Of a stretch of DNA of 64,000 nt, positions 18,327 through 27,088 are shown one piece after another. Under the pieces are notes generated by a model that saw nothing but the letters and a program-made list of their open reading frames with translations, was not told where the DNA came from and ran no database searches. Numbering within the stretch: position 1 is the stretch's first letter; each line of letters starts with the position of its first letter. A program made the translations under genes and the position numbers. The stretch comes from Pseudooceanicola aestuarii (GTDB lineage Bacteria > Pseudomonadota > Alphaproteobacteria > Rhodobacterales > Rhodobacteraceae): contig NZ_JAAFZC010000001.1 of the NCBI RefSeq assembly GCF_010614805.1, positions 2,148,001-2,212,000 of the forward strand, read 5' to 3'.

Positions 18327-19778
18327 TCAACGTGGCCCGTCGCGCCATCCACCGCGGTGGATGGCCAGGGCGATCACACAGCCATAGACCAGCATCGCAC
18401 AGGCGATGGCGGCAAAGACCCCGCGTAGGCCCAGACCCGCCTGGCCCGACAGGATCAGCGCCCCGGCCAGTGCCACGACGACGCGGCACAGGCTGCTGAT
18501 CACGGGCCACAGCATCCGCCCCGCCCCCTGCGAGGCGAAATACAGGGCCAGCCCCAGCCCGAAGAACGGATAGAACGGTCCTACCGTGCGGAAATAGCTG
18601 CGCCCCGCGTCCAGCGCAGCGGTGTTCGACGGCTCCAGGAACATGCCCAGCCACAGGTCCGGCCACAGGGCCAGCAGCGCGCCGATGCCGCCTACGATGA
18701 CTGCCGCCGCGCCCGCGCCGGTCCAGGCGACGCGCAGCGCCCGTTCGGCCTGTCCGGCGCCGATATTGGCGCCCACCATGGCTGTCATCGCCGCCCCGAT
18801 GCCGAAGATCACCGGGATCATCAGGAACTCCAGCCGCGCCCCCAGCCCGTAGCCGGCCAGCGCACCCTCGCCGAACCGCCCGACGAGGCCGGTCATCATG
18901 ATGATCGTGCCGGCGGTCAGCACCGTGTTGATCGCCGCCATGGATCCCACGCCCAGAATGTCGCGAAACATGCCGCGATCCAGCCGCCGCAATGCTCCGC
19001 CGAAAGACAGGCCGGTCCGGCCCGAGACGATGTAGCTGATGGCGACGCAGGCCCCGATGCCAAACGCCGTGACCAGACCCAGCCCCAACCCGGCCATGCC
19101 AAGCGCCGGTAACGGCCCCCAGCCCAGGGCAAAGCCGCCTGACAGGGTGATCGAAAACATCGAAACCACCAGCAACAGCACCGAGGGCGTACGCATGTCT
19201 CCCGTGCCGCGAATGACGCTGAGCGAGGCATTGCACAGCCACACCGCCACGCAGCCGGGAAAGAACACCAGCGCATAGCTGTGCGCCTGGGCCACCGCCT
19301 CACCGCTGCCGCCCAGCATGCGGAAGAACGCCGTGCCCAGCAGCCCGACCATCACCGCCAGCACCGCCGCCAGGGTGACCGCGATGATCCAGGCCGCCAC
19401 CACCAGAGAGGCCGCCCGCGCCTCGTCCGCCGCCCCGAGTGCCCGCGCGACCGAGGCCGAGATCGCGCCGCCGATCGCTCCGGTGGACAGCATCTGCGTC
19501 AGCATCACCAGCGGAAACACCAGCGCCAGCCCGGCCAGCGCGGTCACGCCCAGCTGGCTGGCGAAATAGGCCTCGGCGATGCTTTGGGCCGATTGCACGA
19601 ACATGGCCAGTACGTTGGGCGCCGCCAGACGGGCCAGCGTGGGGCCGATCGGGGCCTCCAGAAGCTGACGGGTCCGCGTCGCCCGCGCATGGGCCGCCGC
19701 CGCGGCGGAGGGCCCGAGCGGCGGATCCTGCGGCGGCAGGGTGGCGGCGGTGGGCGGAACCGGGCCGGGCAGGGTCAT
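18327..19778 (-). CDS. MATE-family multidrug/toxin exporter
   Basis: 483-residue MATE antiporter with about twelve hydrophobic segments in two halves. It opens with EAPIGPTLARLAAPNVLAMF, the usual first helix context, and has VARALGAADEARAA in the first half and ANIGAGQAERALRVAW at the equivalent place in the second. It exports cationic compounds using Na+ or H+ in known relatives. ATG 19778 (MTLPG) is preferred; ATG 19793 is an alternative five codons upstream. It is divergent from an HxlR regulator with paired palindromes between them, suggesting regulated export. Confidence 0.9.
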   Translation of the reverse strand: MTLPGPVPPTAATLPPQDPPLGPSAAAAAHARATRTRQLLEAPIGPTLARLAAPNVLAMFVQSAQSIAEAYFASQLGVTALAGLALVFPLVMLTQMLSTGAIGGAISASVARALGAADEARAASLVVAAWIIAVTLAAVLAVMVGLLGTAFFRMLGGSGEAVAQAHSYALVFFPGCVAVWLCNASLSVIRGTGDMRTPSVLLLVVSMFSITLSGGFALGWGPLPALGMAGLGLGLVTAFGIGACVAISYIVSGRTGLSFGGALRRLDRGMFRDILGVGSMAAINTVLTAGTIIMMTGLVGRFGEGALAGYGLGARLEFLMIPVIFGIGAAMTAMVGANIGAGQAERALRVAWTGAGAAAVIVGGIGALLALWPDLWLGMFLEPSNTAALDAGRSYFRTVGPFYPFFGLGLALYFASQGAGRMLWPVISSLCRVVVALAGALILSGQAGLGLRGVFAAIACAMLVYGCVIALAIHRGGWRDGPR

Positions 19779-19913
19779 CCGTGGCACCCCCATCGTGTCG
19801 GGCGGTGCCACGTCGCCGCCACCCGGTGGTCGCGCGCTCTGTCCCTCTTTGTCATGTCCTGCCCCCTCCCGATTGGCTTTTCTGCACGCCCGGCGGAACC
19901 GTGGGCGTGGATA

Positions 19914-19957
19914 CGTTCCGTTTTGGAACGCTTTTTGGGTAAGTTCTCTTTCAGAAC
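19914..19957. promoter_or_regulatory. two matching palindromes, candidate HxlR operator
   Basis: CGTTCC-GTTTT-GGAACG (19914-19930) and GTTCT-CTTTC-AGAAC (19943-19957) share the form GTTCY-N5-RGAAC, and their centres are 28 bp apart. They lie between the MATE and HxlR starts, ending 26 bp before the HxlR ATG. Repetition of one architecture twice in a divergent interval argues for binding of two dimers of the adjacent regulator. Confidence 0.65.
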
Positions 19958-19983
19958 CTGTCAATCCCGGCTATGCTGCCGCC

Positions 19984-20427
19984 ATGAAATGGAACAACCT
20001 GCAATCCGAAGCCTGCCCCGTCGCCCGTGGTCTCTCCGTGATTGGCGATCGCTGGACCCTCCTGGTGCTGCGCGATTGCTTCATGGGGGTTCGACGGTTC
20101 GAGCAGATGCAGGAGCGGCTGGGGATCACCCGCCATGTTCTGGCCGACCGGCTGCGCAAGCTGGAGGCGGCCGGCGTGTTGCGGCGGGAACTGTACCAGC
20201 GCCATCCCCCGCGCCACGAATACCGCCTGACCGACCGGGGGAAGGCCTTCTACCCGGTGCTGGTCACCCTCATCGACTGGGCGAACACCCATGTGCCGCC
20301 GCCGGGGGCGCCCTCGGTCACGCTGGTCTCCCGCGAGACGCGCGACCCCATCTCGCCGATGCTGGTCGACGCGAAGACCGGGGCTCAGATCACCCACCGG
20401 ACCGTGCGAGCCGTGCCGACGGAATGA
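19984..20427 (+). CDS. HxlR-family transcriptional regulator
   Basis: 147-residue winged-helix regulator of the HxlR (YodB-like) family. It starts MKWNNLQSEACPVARGLSVIGDRWTLLVLRD-type, with the family's conserved N-terminal Cys (residue 11) that senses electrophiles in some members. The recognition helix region is RFEQMQERLGITRHVLADRLRKLEAAG and the wing contains RHEYRLTDRGKAF. ATG 19984 is the natural start. It likely regulates itself and the divergent MATE exporter through the paired palindromes upstream. A terminator hairpin lies 85 bp after the stop. Confidence 0.92.
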   Translation: MKWNNLQSEACPVARGLSVIGDRWTLLVLRDCFMGVRRFEQMQERLGITRHVLADRLRKLEAAGVLRRELYQRHPPRHEYRLTDRGKAFYPVLVTLIDWANTHVPPPGAPSVTLVSRETRDPISPMLVDAKTGAQITHRTVRAVPTE

Positions 20428-20511
20428 TGTGGCGGTCGCCGCGCGCGGGGCTGTGACGGTGCGTTCATGGTCGGCGCACCGGAGCGATGCGCGGTGTGGC
20501 GCGAGGTTGCA

Positions 20512-20535
20512 GGGCGTCCCTCGGGGCGCCCTTTT
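20512..20535 (+). terminator. rho-independent terminator after the HxlR gene
   Basis: GGGCGTCC pairs with GGGCGCCC (20512-20519 with 20524-20531; 8 bp including one G-U), 4-nt loop, followed directly by TTTT. Confidence 0.75.
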
Positions 20536-20681
20536 CGCATGGCGGCGATTCATCCGCAGGGGGTAGGGTGCCCTTTGCACGTGCAGCATCTGTTACGGCC
20601 TGAATAACAGCGCGGCGCGGCGGTGGCCTGTCGGCGCGCCGCAAGAATTCAAAAGTTTCATTTTACCACAATGAGTTGCGA

Positions 20682-20760
20682 CAAAACGTTTTGCGCGCTG
20701 CGGCGAGGGTCGTTGACAGGGGCTTGGCCGGTGTTTCAATATCGTATTGTGTGTTACACA
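20682..20760 (+). promoter_or_regulatory. promoter and palindromes upstream of the TRAP/hydantoinase operon
   Basis: The 373-bp gap between the HxlR gene and dctP holds no gene. Its 3' part has a perfect 12-bp palindrome CAAAACGTTTTG (20682-20693), a consensus -35 TTGACA (20713-20718), a second palindrome CAATA-TCG-TATTG (20737-20749) at the expected -10 position, and TGTGT-T-ACACA (20750-20760). The IclR regulator of the operon is the likely ligand-responsive factor. A weaker repeat, CTGTTA-N9-TAACAG, lies at 20590-20610. Factor assignment is inference. Confidence 0.6.
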
Positions 20761-20800
20761 GACCGAAACAGCCTTGTTTCCACTCTGGGAGGAGAACCCG

Positions 20801-21781
20801 ATGAAACATTTTCTTCTGACGACCGCGCTGGTCTGCGCGATGCCGGCCGCGGCGCTGGCGCAGGATGTCACGATCAAGATGGGGCATGCGGCCTCGTCCA
20901 AGCATATCTTTCATACCGGCCTTGAACTCTTTGCCGAGAAGGTCGCCGCGCGCACCGAAGGTCGCGTCGCGGTCGAGGTCTACGGTGACCGCCAGCTTGG
21001 CGATGACAAGGAGCTGCTGGAGGGGCTGCAAATCGGCCTGATCGACGGCGCGCTGGTATCTTCGGCCACGCTGCCGCTGGTGCTGAACGCTGCCGCATTC
21101 GACGCGCTGCAACTGCCGTTCACCGTGGGCGAATACGACCAGATCAGCGCGGTCCTGACGTCGGATCTGGGGGACCGCCTGCTGGATACGCTGGCCGAGA
21201 AGTCGATCAAGGGGCTGGGCTTCATCGAAGCGGGGCAGCGCCATTTCCTGACCGCTGGAGACGCGGTTGCCAGCACCGCCGATTTCGAGGGGCTGAAAAC
21301 CCGCATCGTGCCGATTCCGCTGCACAAGGCAACCTGGACCTCCATCGGGGTGAACCCCATCGGCATGGCCTATGGCGAGGTCTATTCCGCCCTGGAGACC
21401 GGCACGATCGACGCGGTGGAGATCAACCTGTCCTCCATCCAGAGCGAAAGCCTGTATGACGCCGCCAGCAACGTGACGCTGACCGGTCATTATTTCTGGC
21501 CCGGTGTCATCATGCTGTCCGACGCCGTCTGGTCGCGGCTGAGCGCCGAGGATCAGGAGGCCATGATCGCCGCCGGGCACGAGGCGACCTCAGAAGCCTA
21601 TGCCATGGCCGCCGCGCAGGAGGCCGATACCATTGCTTTCCTCGAAGGGCACGGCGTGACGATCAGCGAATTGTCCGACCTGGAGGTGATGCAGGAGAAG
21701 ACCGCGCAGGTGGTCGAGGACTGGAAAGCCAAGGATCCGCTGATCGCCGAGATCATCGCGGCCTTCGGCGCGGGCAGCTGA
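20801..21781 (+). CDS. dctP: TRAP transporter substrate-binding protein
   Basis: 326-residue periplasmic DctP-type receptor with signal peptide MKHFLLTTALVCAMPAAALAQ. The fold signature includes VTIKMGHAASSKHIFHTGLELFAEKV, RVAVEVYGDRQLGDDKELLEGLQIGLIDGA and the substrate-carboxylate region DFEGLKTRIVPIPLH. It delivers a small organic acid-like ligand to the DctQM membrane pair. GGGAGGAG lies 8 nt before ATG 20801. The ligand is unknown, but operon partners suggest a cyclic amide or lactam such as a hydantoin or oxoproline derivative. Confidence 0.93.
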   Translation: MKHFLLTTALVCAMPAAALAQDVTIKMGHAASSKHIFHTGLELFAEKVAARTEGRVAVEVYGDRQLGDDKELLEGLQIGLIDGALVSSATLPLVLNAAAFDALQLPFTVGEYDQISAVLTSDLGDRLLDTLAEKSIKGLGFIEAGQRHFLTAGDAVASTADFEGLKTRIVPIPLHKATWTSIGVNPIGMAYGEVYSALETGTIDAVEINLSSIQSESLYDAASNVTLTGHYFWPGVIMLSDAVWSRLSAEDQEAMIAAGHEATSEAYAMAAAQEADTIAFLEGHGVTISELSDLEVMQEKTAQVVEDWKAKDPLIAEIIAAFGAGS

Positions 21782-21783
21782 CC

Positions 21784-22152
21784 ATGGGCGCGCCTTCGGT
21801 CTATCGCTGGACGGACCTCCCCCGGGAGGACGTCCGGCCGGGCGTCTCCCGCACCGCGTTCCGCGGCGACGGGGCGCTGATGGTAATGAACTGGCTGGAA
21901 CCGGGGATGGAGAAGAAACCCCATTCCCATCCGTTCGAACAGCTGGCCTATATCCTGCAGGGGCGGGTCCGGTTCGAGATCGGCGACGATGTCGTCGAGG
22001 TCGGCGCCGGAGAGGTCGTGCGCATCCCCCCCGACGTCGTCCATTGCGGCGAGGCACTGGGAGAGGAGACGGCGGTGAACCTGGACATCTTCGGGCCGCC
22101 CCGCGACGATTACCTGCACCTGACGGAGTACCAGGAGAAGGATTTCGCCTGA
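21784..22152 (+). CDS. small single-domain cupin protein
   Basis: 122-residue cupin with the first metal-binding motif KKPHSHPFEQLAYILQGRVRFEIG and the second IPPDVVHCGEAL, so two or three His and a Glu could hold a metal. It starts two bases after the dctP stop, so it belongs to the operon. Cupins inside transporter/catabolic operons often act as isomerases, ring-opening enzymes or sensors; the sequence does not decide. A 7-bp GC stem-loop with 4-nt loop follows. Confidence 0.85.
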   Translation: MGAPSVYRWTDLPREDVRPGVSRTAFRGDGALMVMNWLEPGMEKKPHSHPFEQLAYILQGRVRFEIGDDVVEVGAGEVVRIPPDVVHCGEALGEETAVNLDIFGPPRDDYLHLTEYQEKDFA

Positions 22153-22161
22153 ACCGCGCGG

Positions 22162-22179
22162 CGGGGCCGGGTGGCCCCG
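22162..22179 (+). promoter_or_regulatory. stem-loop after the cupin gene
   Basis: CGGGGCC (22162-22168), loop GGGT, GGCCCCG (22173-22179). It follows the cupin stop by about 10 nt and is followed by a C-rich tract, not T. It may protect the dctP-cupin mRNA or attenuate dctQM. The rest of the 263-bp gap to dctQ has no recognised feature. Confidence 0.5.
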
Positions 22180-22415
22180 TCGCCCCCCCCCGCCTGATTC
22201 AGACCTGATCCGGCCGCAAGTCCTCCGCATTCCCACCCTCGCCCCGCAAAAAGGGCGCGGGCCGGTGGTCCGGACGGTCCCGGTGTCCCGGATCCGCCCC
22301 CGCCCCATGCAGGCCCTGACCGGCGCGCGCCCCCCGCGCGACCGGACCGGGGATCTCTGTCCCGTTCCGAGGCCCGGCCAAACCGCCCCGCCACACCCAC
22401 ACAAGGAGCCGCGAG

Positions 22416-22985
22416 ATGAATGCCCCGTCCTTGCAACGCCCGTTCCGACTGGCCCTGCGCTGGCTGCTGATCACCCTGGTCGGCGCGCTGCTGGCCCTGA
22501 TGACCGCGCAGATCGTGCTGCGCTACGGTTTCAACGCCTCGCTCCTGTGGGCCGAGGAAATGTGCCGTTACATGCTGATCTGGCTGGCCTTTCTTGCCGC
22601 CGTCCTGGCGTTCGAGCGGGGCGAGATCGCCGCGCTGGGGTTTCTGGGCTCTGCCCTGCCGCGGGTGCCGGCGCTGGTGCTGGCGATCGTCGTCGGCGGG
22701 CTGTCGCTGGCGCTGTGTCTGCTGCTGGTCAGCTACGGCCTGTACTACGCCGACCGGGCGGGAGGATCGCAGATCCCCGCCATCGGATTCATCCTCGAGG
22801 ACATTTTCGGCGCCGAGGCCCCCGCTGCACCGTCACGGTTCTGGGTTTACCTGGCCCTGCCGGTGGGCATGGGGCTGATGGCGCTGAGGCTCATGGCCGA
22901 CATGCTTCTGTGCGCACTGGCGATCCGTGACGGGCGCAGCCTGGCGCAGGTTCTTGACCGCACTCTGACGGAGGGGCTGCAATGA
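22416..22985 (+). CDS. dctQ: TRAP transporter small permease
   Basis: 189-residue DctQ-type subunit with four membrane segments. ALMTAQIVLRYGFNASLLWAEEMCRYMLIW is the family's signature second helix (R-Y...W-x-E-E). Pairs with DctM to form the Na+-coupled membrane unit. Its stop overlaps the dctM start by 4 bp (ATGA), so the two are translationally coupled. Start ATG 22416 follows AAGGAG. Confidence 0.93.
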   Translation: MNAPSLQRPFRLALRWLLITLVGALLALMTAQIVLRYGFNASLLWAEEMCRYMLIWLAFLAAVLAFERGEIAALGFLGSALPRVPALVLAIVVGGLSLALCLLLVSYGLYYADRAGGSQIPAIGFILEDIFGAEAPAAPSRFWVYLALPVGMGLMALRLMADMLLCALAIRDGRSLAQVLDRTLTEGLQ

Positions 22986-24259
22986 CCCTGTATCTTCTGG
23001 CCTTCGTGATCTGCCTAGTCATCGGCATCCCGGTGGCGTTTTCCCTGGGCCTGGCCTCGGTCGCCTACCTGCTGGTCAATGATCAATGGCATCTGATGAT
23101 CGGTTTTCCGCAAAAGATGATCGCGGGTATCGACAATTTCGTGCTGCTGACCATCCCGTTCTTCATCCTGGCCGGGAACCTGATGAATTCCGCCGACCTG
23201 ACGCGGCAGATCGTCCGCTTTGCGCAGATGCTGGTGGGCCGGGTGCGCGGCGGGCTGGCGGTGGTGAATGTCGTGGCCTCCATGATGTTCTCCGGCGTGT
23301 CCGGCGCCGCCACGGCCGAGGCCTCGGCCATCGGGTCGGTGATGATCCCGGCGATGAAGCGCGACGGCTATTCGCCCGCCTATGCCGGGGCGCTTACGGC
23401 GGCCGGGTCGATCCTGGGGCCGCTGGTGCCGCCCTCTCTGTCGCTGATCCTGTATGGCGTGCTGACGGGCACCTCTATCTCGGACCTGTTCCTGGCGGGG
23501 ATCGTGCCGGCCTTTGCCCTGTGCGGCCTGCTGATCTGCTACGCCTTGTGGCGCGCCCGGGTCGAGGACCACCCGCTGCCTGCCCCGGTCCCGCGCGAGG
23601 AACGCGCCGGGCTGGCCGTCAAGGCGCTGCCGGCGCTGTTCCTGCCGGTGATCATCGTCGGCGGCATCCGCAGCGGCGTCTTCACCCCGACCGAGGCGGC
23701 GGCCGTTGCCGCGCTTTATGCGCTGCTGATCGGTGGGCTGCTGTACCGGACGCTGAACGGCGGCAAGATCGCGCAGGCGTTCTACGACACGGCGACGATG
23801 ACGGCAGGGGTGATGCTGATCGTGGCGATGGCCTCGATGACCGCGTTCATCCTGGGGATCGAGAACATCCCCCGCGCCATCGCCGCCACCCTGCGCGGCA
23901 TCAGTGAAGAACCGTGGATCCTGATCCTGCTGCTGAACCTCGTGCTGCTGCTGCTGGGCCTGTTCCTGGAACCGCTGGCGGCGCTGGTGCTGGCGATGCC
24001 GATCCTGAACGAAGTCTATCCCCTGCTGGGCGTCGATTCCGTGCAATTCGGAGTGATGGTCGTGCTGAACCTGATGATCGGGATGATCACGCCGCCCGTG
24101 GGATTGTGCCTGTTCATCGTCGCCGCCATCGGCAAGCAGCCGCTGGAACGGGTGGCGCTGGCGATCCTGCCGATGATCGGTATCTGCCTGGCGGTGCTGT
24201 TGCTGGTGGCTTTCGTACCAATGCTGACGCTGGCCCTGCCGGCGCTGATGGGAGGCTGA
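22982..24259 (+). CDS. dctM: TRAP transporter large permease
   Basis: 425-residue DctM-type membrane subunit with about twelve hydrophobic segments. It shows IPFFILAGNLMNSADLTRQIVRFA, VNVVASMMFSGVSGAATAEASAIGSVMIP and GSILGPLVPPSLSLILYGVLTGTS, diagnostic of the family, and the late ITPPVGLCLFIVAAIG. It forms the ion-coupled channel with DctQ. It is followed one base later by the IclR gene. Confidence 0.95.
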   Translation: MTLYLLAFVICLVIGIPVAFSLGLASVAYLLVNDQWHLMIGFPQKMIAGIDNFVLLTIPFFILAGNLMNSADLTRQIVRFAQMLVGRVRGGLAVVNVVASMMFSGVSGAATAEASAIGSVMIPAMKRDGYSPAYAGALTAAGSILGPLVPPSLSLILYGVLTGTSISDLFLAGIVPAFALCGLLICYALWRARVEDHPLPAPVPREERAGLAVKALPALFLPVIIVGGIRSGVFTPTEAAAVAALYALLIGGLLYRTLNGGKIAQAFYDTATMTAGVMLIVAMASMTAFILGIENIPRAIAATLRGISEEPWILILLLNLVLLLLGLFLEPLAALVLAMPILNEVYPLLGVDSVQFGVMVVLNLMIGMITPPVGLCLFIVAAIGKQPLERVALAILPMIGICLAVLLLVAFVPMLTLALPALMGG

Positions 24260-24260
24260 C

Positions 24261-25016
24261 ATGACCGACAAGAGCGGATCCAACAGCACCAACCAATCCA
24301 CCGTCGCGGCCTTTGCCATCCTGGAGGAAATGGCCCGGAGGGGCGAGCCGTCGCGCGTCACCGACCTTGCCAATGACCTGGGGATGCCACGGGCGCGGAT
24401 CTACCGCTACCTGCAAACGCTGGTGTCGCTGGGCTATGTCCGGCAGGATCCCGTGACCGAACGCTACCGCCTGACGCTGAAGCTGTTTCACCTGGGCCAG
24501 GCCATCGCCGACGCGACCCAGCTGACCAGCGTGGCCCGACCGGTCATGGCCGCGCTGCGCGACCGGGTCGGCCAGACCGTCACCCTGTCCCTGCCCGAGG
24601 ACATCGGCATGCGCGTGATGGACATCGTGCGCATCGAGACCCCGGTGCAGATCGTCACCCGGCCCGGCGCGCTGCTGTCGTTCTTTACCTCGGCACAGGG
24701 CAAGCTGGCCCTTGCCTGGGGCAAGGCCGAGACCCGCACCCTGGCGCAGAAGGGCCCCAATCCCGCGCGGCTGGCAGAGGAGATCATCCGGGCCCGCACC
24801 CTGGGCTGGGCCATCGCGCCGGAGGAGGCGCTGCCCGGCGTCAATGCCATCTCGGCACCCGTTTTCGACATTGAGGGCCGGTTCGCCGCGACGATCACCA
24901 TCGTCGGATCGGTCCAGGATATCACCCCCGAACCGGCGGAGGCGCTGGTCGCCGCCGTCACGCAGGCCGCCCGGGAAATCTCGGCCGACCTGGGATGCAT
25001 GGAGTACCCCATATGA
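24261..25016 (+). CDS. IclR-family transcriptional regulator
   Basis: 251-residue IclR regulator: N-terminal helix-turn-helix (about 12-75, with RVTDLANDLGMPRARIYRYLQTL) and a C-terminal effector-binding domain (FFTSAQGKLALAW, GWAIAPEEALPGVNAISAPVFD). It is embedded in the operon between dctM and hyuA and overlaps hyuA by 4 bp, so it is probably autoregulated through the palindromes before dctP and senses the transported or processed substrate. Confidence 0.93.
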   Translation: MTDKSGSNSTNQSTVAAFAILEEMARRGEPSRVTDLANDLGMPRARIYRYLQTLVSLGYVRQDPVTERYRLTLKLFHLGQAIADATQLTSVARPVMAALRDRVGQTVTLSLPEDIGMRVMDIVRIETPVQIVTRPGALLSFFTSAQGKLALAWGKAETRTLAQKGPNPARLAEEIIRARTLGWAIAPEEALPGVNAISAPVFDIEGRFAATITIVGSVQDITPEPAEALVAAVTQAAREISADLGCMEYPI

Positions 25017-27088
25017 CCCGATATTCCCTTGCCATCGACATCGGCGGCACCTTTACCGATGCCGTGCTGCTGGCCTCTGATGGCCGCAGCTTTGTCGACA
25101 AGACGTTGACCACCCACGACAATCTGCTTGAGGGGTTCTTTCGCGGGGTCGAACTGGTGACAGGCCGGGCAGGCATCGCCCCGCAGGAGGTGGATGATGT
25201 CGTCGTCCATGCCACCACGGTGGTCACCAATGCGCTGATCGAGCGCAAGGGCCCGCCCGTGGCCCTGCTGCTGACCGAGGGGTTTCGCGATATCCTCTAT
25301 ATCCGCGAGGAGCACCGCTATGACATGTACGACCCGCAGATCGAATTCGCCGAACCGCTGATCCCGTCGGACCGGACCTTCACGCTGAACGAACGCGTCT
25401 ATGCGGATGGCAGTGTCGGCCGCCCCGTGGATGCCGATGCGGTCCGCGCGGTCATCGCGCAATGCCGCGCGCAGGGCATCGTTTCGGTGGCGGTCTGTTT
25501 CCTGAATTCCTACCGCAACGGCAGCAACGAGGAAGAGGTGCGCCGCATCTTCGCGGAGGAGGCGCCGGAGATCTATGTTTCCCTGTCCTCCGTCATCGCG
25601 CCGCAGATGCGGGAATACCTGCGCGCCTCCACCGTGGCGATCAACGCCTACACGGTGCCGATCACGCGTCCCTACCTGACCGCCCTGATCGAGGAGCTGA
25701 AGGCCCGCGGTTTCTCCCAGCAGCCGCTGATCATGCTGTCCAACGGCGGGGTGATCGGGGCAGAGCGGGCCTCCACCATGCCGGTACGGATGATCGAAAG
25801 CGGCCCGGCGGCGGGCGCGCTGGTGGCCTGCTACTTCTCCCGCATCTTTGGCATTCCCGACCTCATCAGCTTTGACATGGGCGGCACCACGGCCAAGGCC
25901 TGCATGGTGCAGAACCACGAACCGCTGGTCACCGGTACCTTCGAGGTCGATCGCCGCTACAGGTTCAAGCCGGGGTCGGGGATGCCGATCACCGTGCCCT
26001 CCATCGACATGATCGAAATCGGCGCCGGGGGCGGATCCATCGCCACGGTGGACGATCTGGGCCTGCTGAAGATCGGGCCGGAAAGCGCGGGGTCGATGCC
26101 CGGACCGGTCAGCTACGGGCGCGGCGGGACGGATCCCTGCGTCACCGATGCGGATCTGGTTCTGGGTATTCTGGCCGCCGACAGGTTCCTGGGCGGCGAC
26201 ATGCAACTGGACCTGGCCGGGGCGCAGGGCGCCTATGACCGGCTGGGCGACCAGCTGGGCCTGTCGCGCGAACAGGCGGCCTGGGGCGTGTTCGAAGTCG
26301 TCTGCGAACAGATGGCCGCCGCAACCCGCACCCATGCCACCGAACGCGGCATCGATTATCGCGGCCAGCCGCTGCTGGCCTTTGGCGGGGCCGGGCCGGT
26401 CCATGCCTGCATGGTGGGCGAACTGACAGAGGCGTCCTCGGTCATCTATCCTCCGCTGGCGTCGGTCCTGTCGGCCTTCGGCACGCTGGTGACACCGGCG
26501 CAGATCGACCTGGTGCGCAGCCATGTCGCCACGCTGGACACGCTGGACTGGGACGGGGTGGACCGGGTGCTGTCCTCGATGATCGCGGAGGGCGCCACCG
26601 CCCTGGGCGAGGCCGGGATCCGGGAGGCCGATTACAGCTTCGCCTACGCGGTGGAGATGCGCTACCTCGGCCAGCAATCCGAAGTGCGCATCGACCTGCC
26701 GGGCGATCCCCGCCAGGCCCGCAGCGCCGAGGATATCCGTCGCCTGTTCGAGGCGGAGTACGACCGCCAATACGGGCTGCGCCTGGACGGGATGCAGATC
26801 GAGATCGTGAACTGGCTGGTCACCGCCTCGGGCCGCCAGCCCGACCGCCACGCGGGCCAGGGCGGCAGCGGCACGCAGGGCAGGGGGCAGGAAACCCGCC
26901 CCGTGCATATCAGGGGCGTGGCCGAAGACGTGCCCGTCTGGCGGCGCGACGCCATCACCGATGCAGATCGCATCGCCGGTCCGGTGATCATCGAGGAACG
27001 CGAAACCACGATCTTTGTCCTGCGGGGCTGGGATGTCACACGCCACGAGAGCGGAAGCCTCGTCGCGGCCAAGACGGGAGAAAAATAA
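25013..27088 (+). CDS. hyuA: hydantoinase/oxoprolinase family protein, subunit A
   Basis: 691-residue HyuA-type subunit. The N-terminal ATPase-like fold starts DIGGTFTDAVLLASDG; IESGPAAGALVA and SFDMGGTTAKACMV are the phosphate-binding segments, and GAGGGSIATVDDLGLLKIGPESAGSMPGP is the family signature. With HyuB it is expected to open a cyclic amide (hydantoin, 5-oxoproline or related ring) with ATP; acetone carboxylase-like reactions also occur in this superfamily. ATG 25013 overlaps the IclR stop by 4 bp and has GGAG 8-12 nt upstream. Confidence 0.93.
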   Translation: MTRYSLAIDIGGTFTDAVLLASDGRSFVDKTLTTHDNLLEGFFRGVELVTGRAGIAPQEVDDVVVHATTVVTNALIERKGPPVALLLTEGFRDILYIREEHRYDMYDPQIEFAEPLIPSDRTFTLNERVYADGSVGRPVDADAVRAVIAQCRAQGIVSVAVCFLNSYRNGSNEEEVRRIFAEEAPEIYVSLSSVIAPQMREYLRASTVAINAYTVPITRPYLTALIEELKARGFSQQPLIMLSNGGVIGAERASTMPVRMIESGPAAGALVACYFSRIFGIPDLISFDMGGTTAKACMVQNHEPLVTGTFEVDRRYRFKPGSGMPITVPSIDMIEIGAGGGSIATVDDLGLLKIGPESAGSMPGPVSYGRGGTDPCVTDADLVLGILAADRFLGGDMQLDLAGAQGAYDRLGDQLGLSREQAAWGVFEVVCEQMAAATRTHATERGIDYRGQPLLAFGGAGPVHACMVGELTEASSVIYPPLASVLSAFGTLVTPAQIDLVRSHVATLDTLDWDGVDRVLSSMIAEGATALGEAGIREADYSFAYAVEMRYLGQQSEVRIDLPGDPRQARSAEDIRRLFEAEYDRQYGLRLDGMQIEIVNWLVTASGRQPDRHAGQGGSGTQGRGQETRPVHIRGVAEDVPVWRRDAITDADRIAGPVIIEERETTIFVLRGWDVTRHESGSLVAAKTGEK

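Noticed and set aside
24488..27046. An 852-codon minus-strand frame opposite iclR and hyuA
   Set aside because: Same reason: the plus strand encodes well-defined IclR and HyuA proteins and the antisense product has low-complexity composition.
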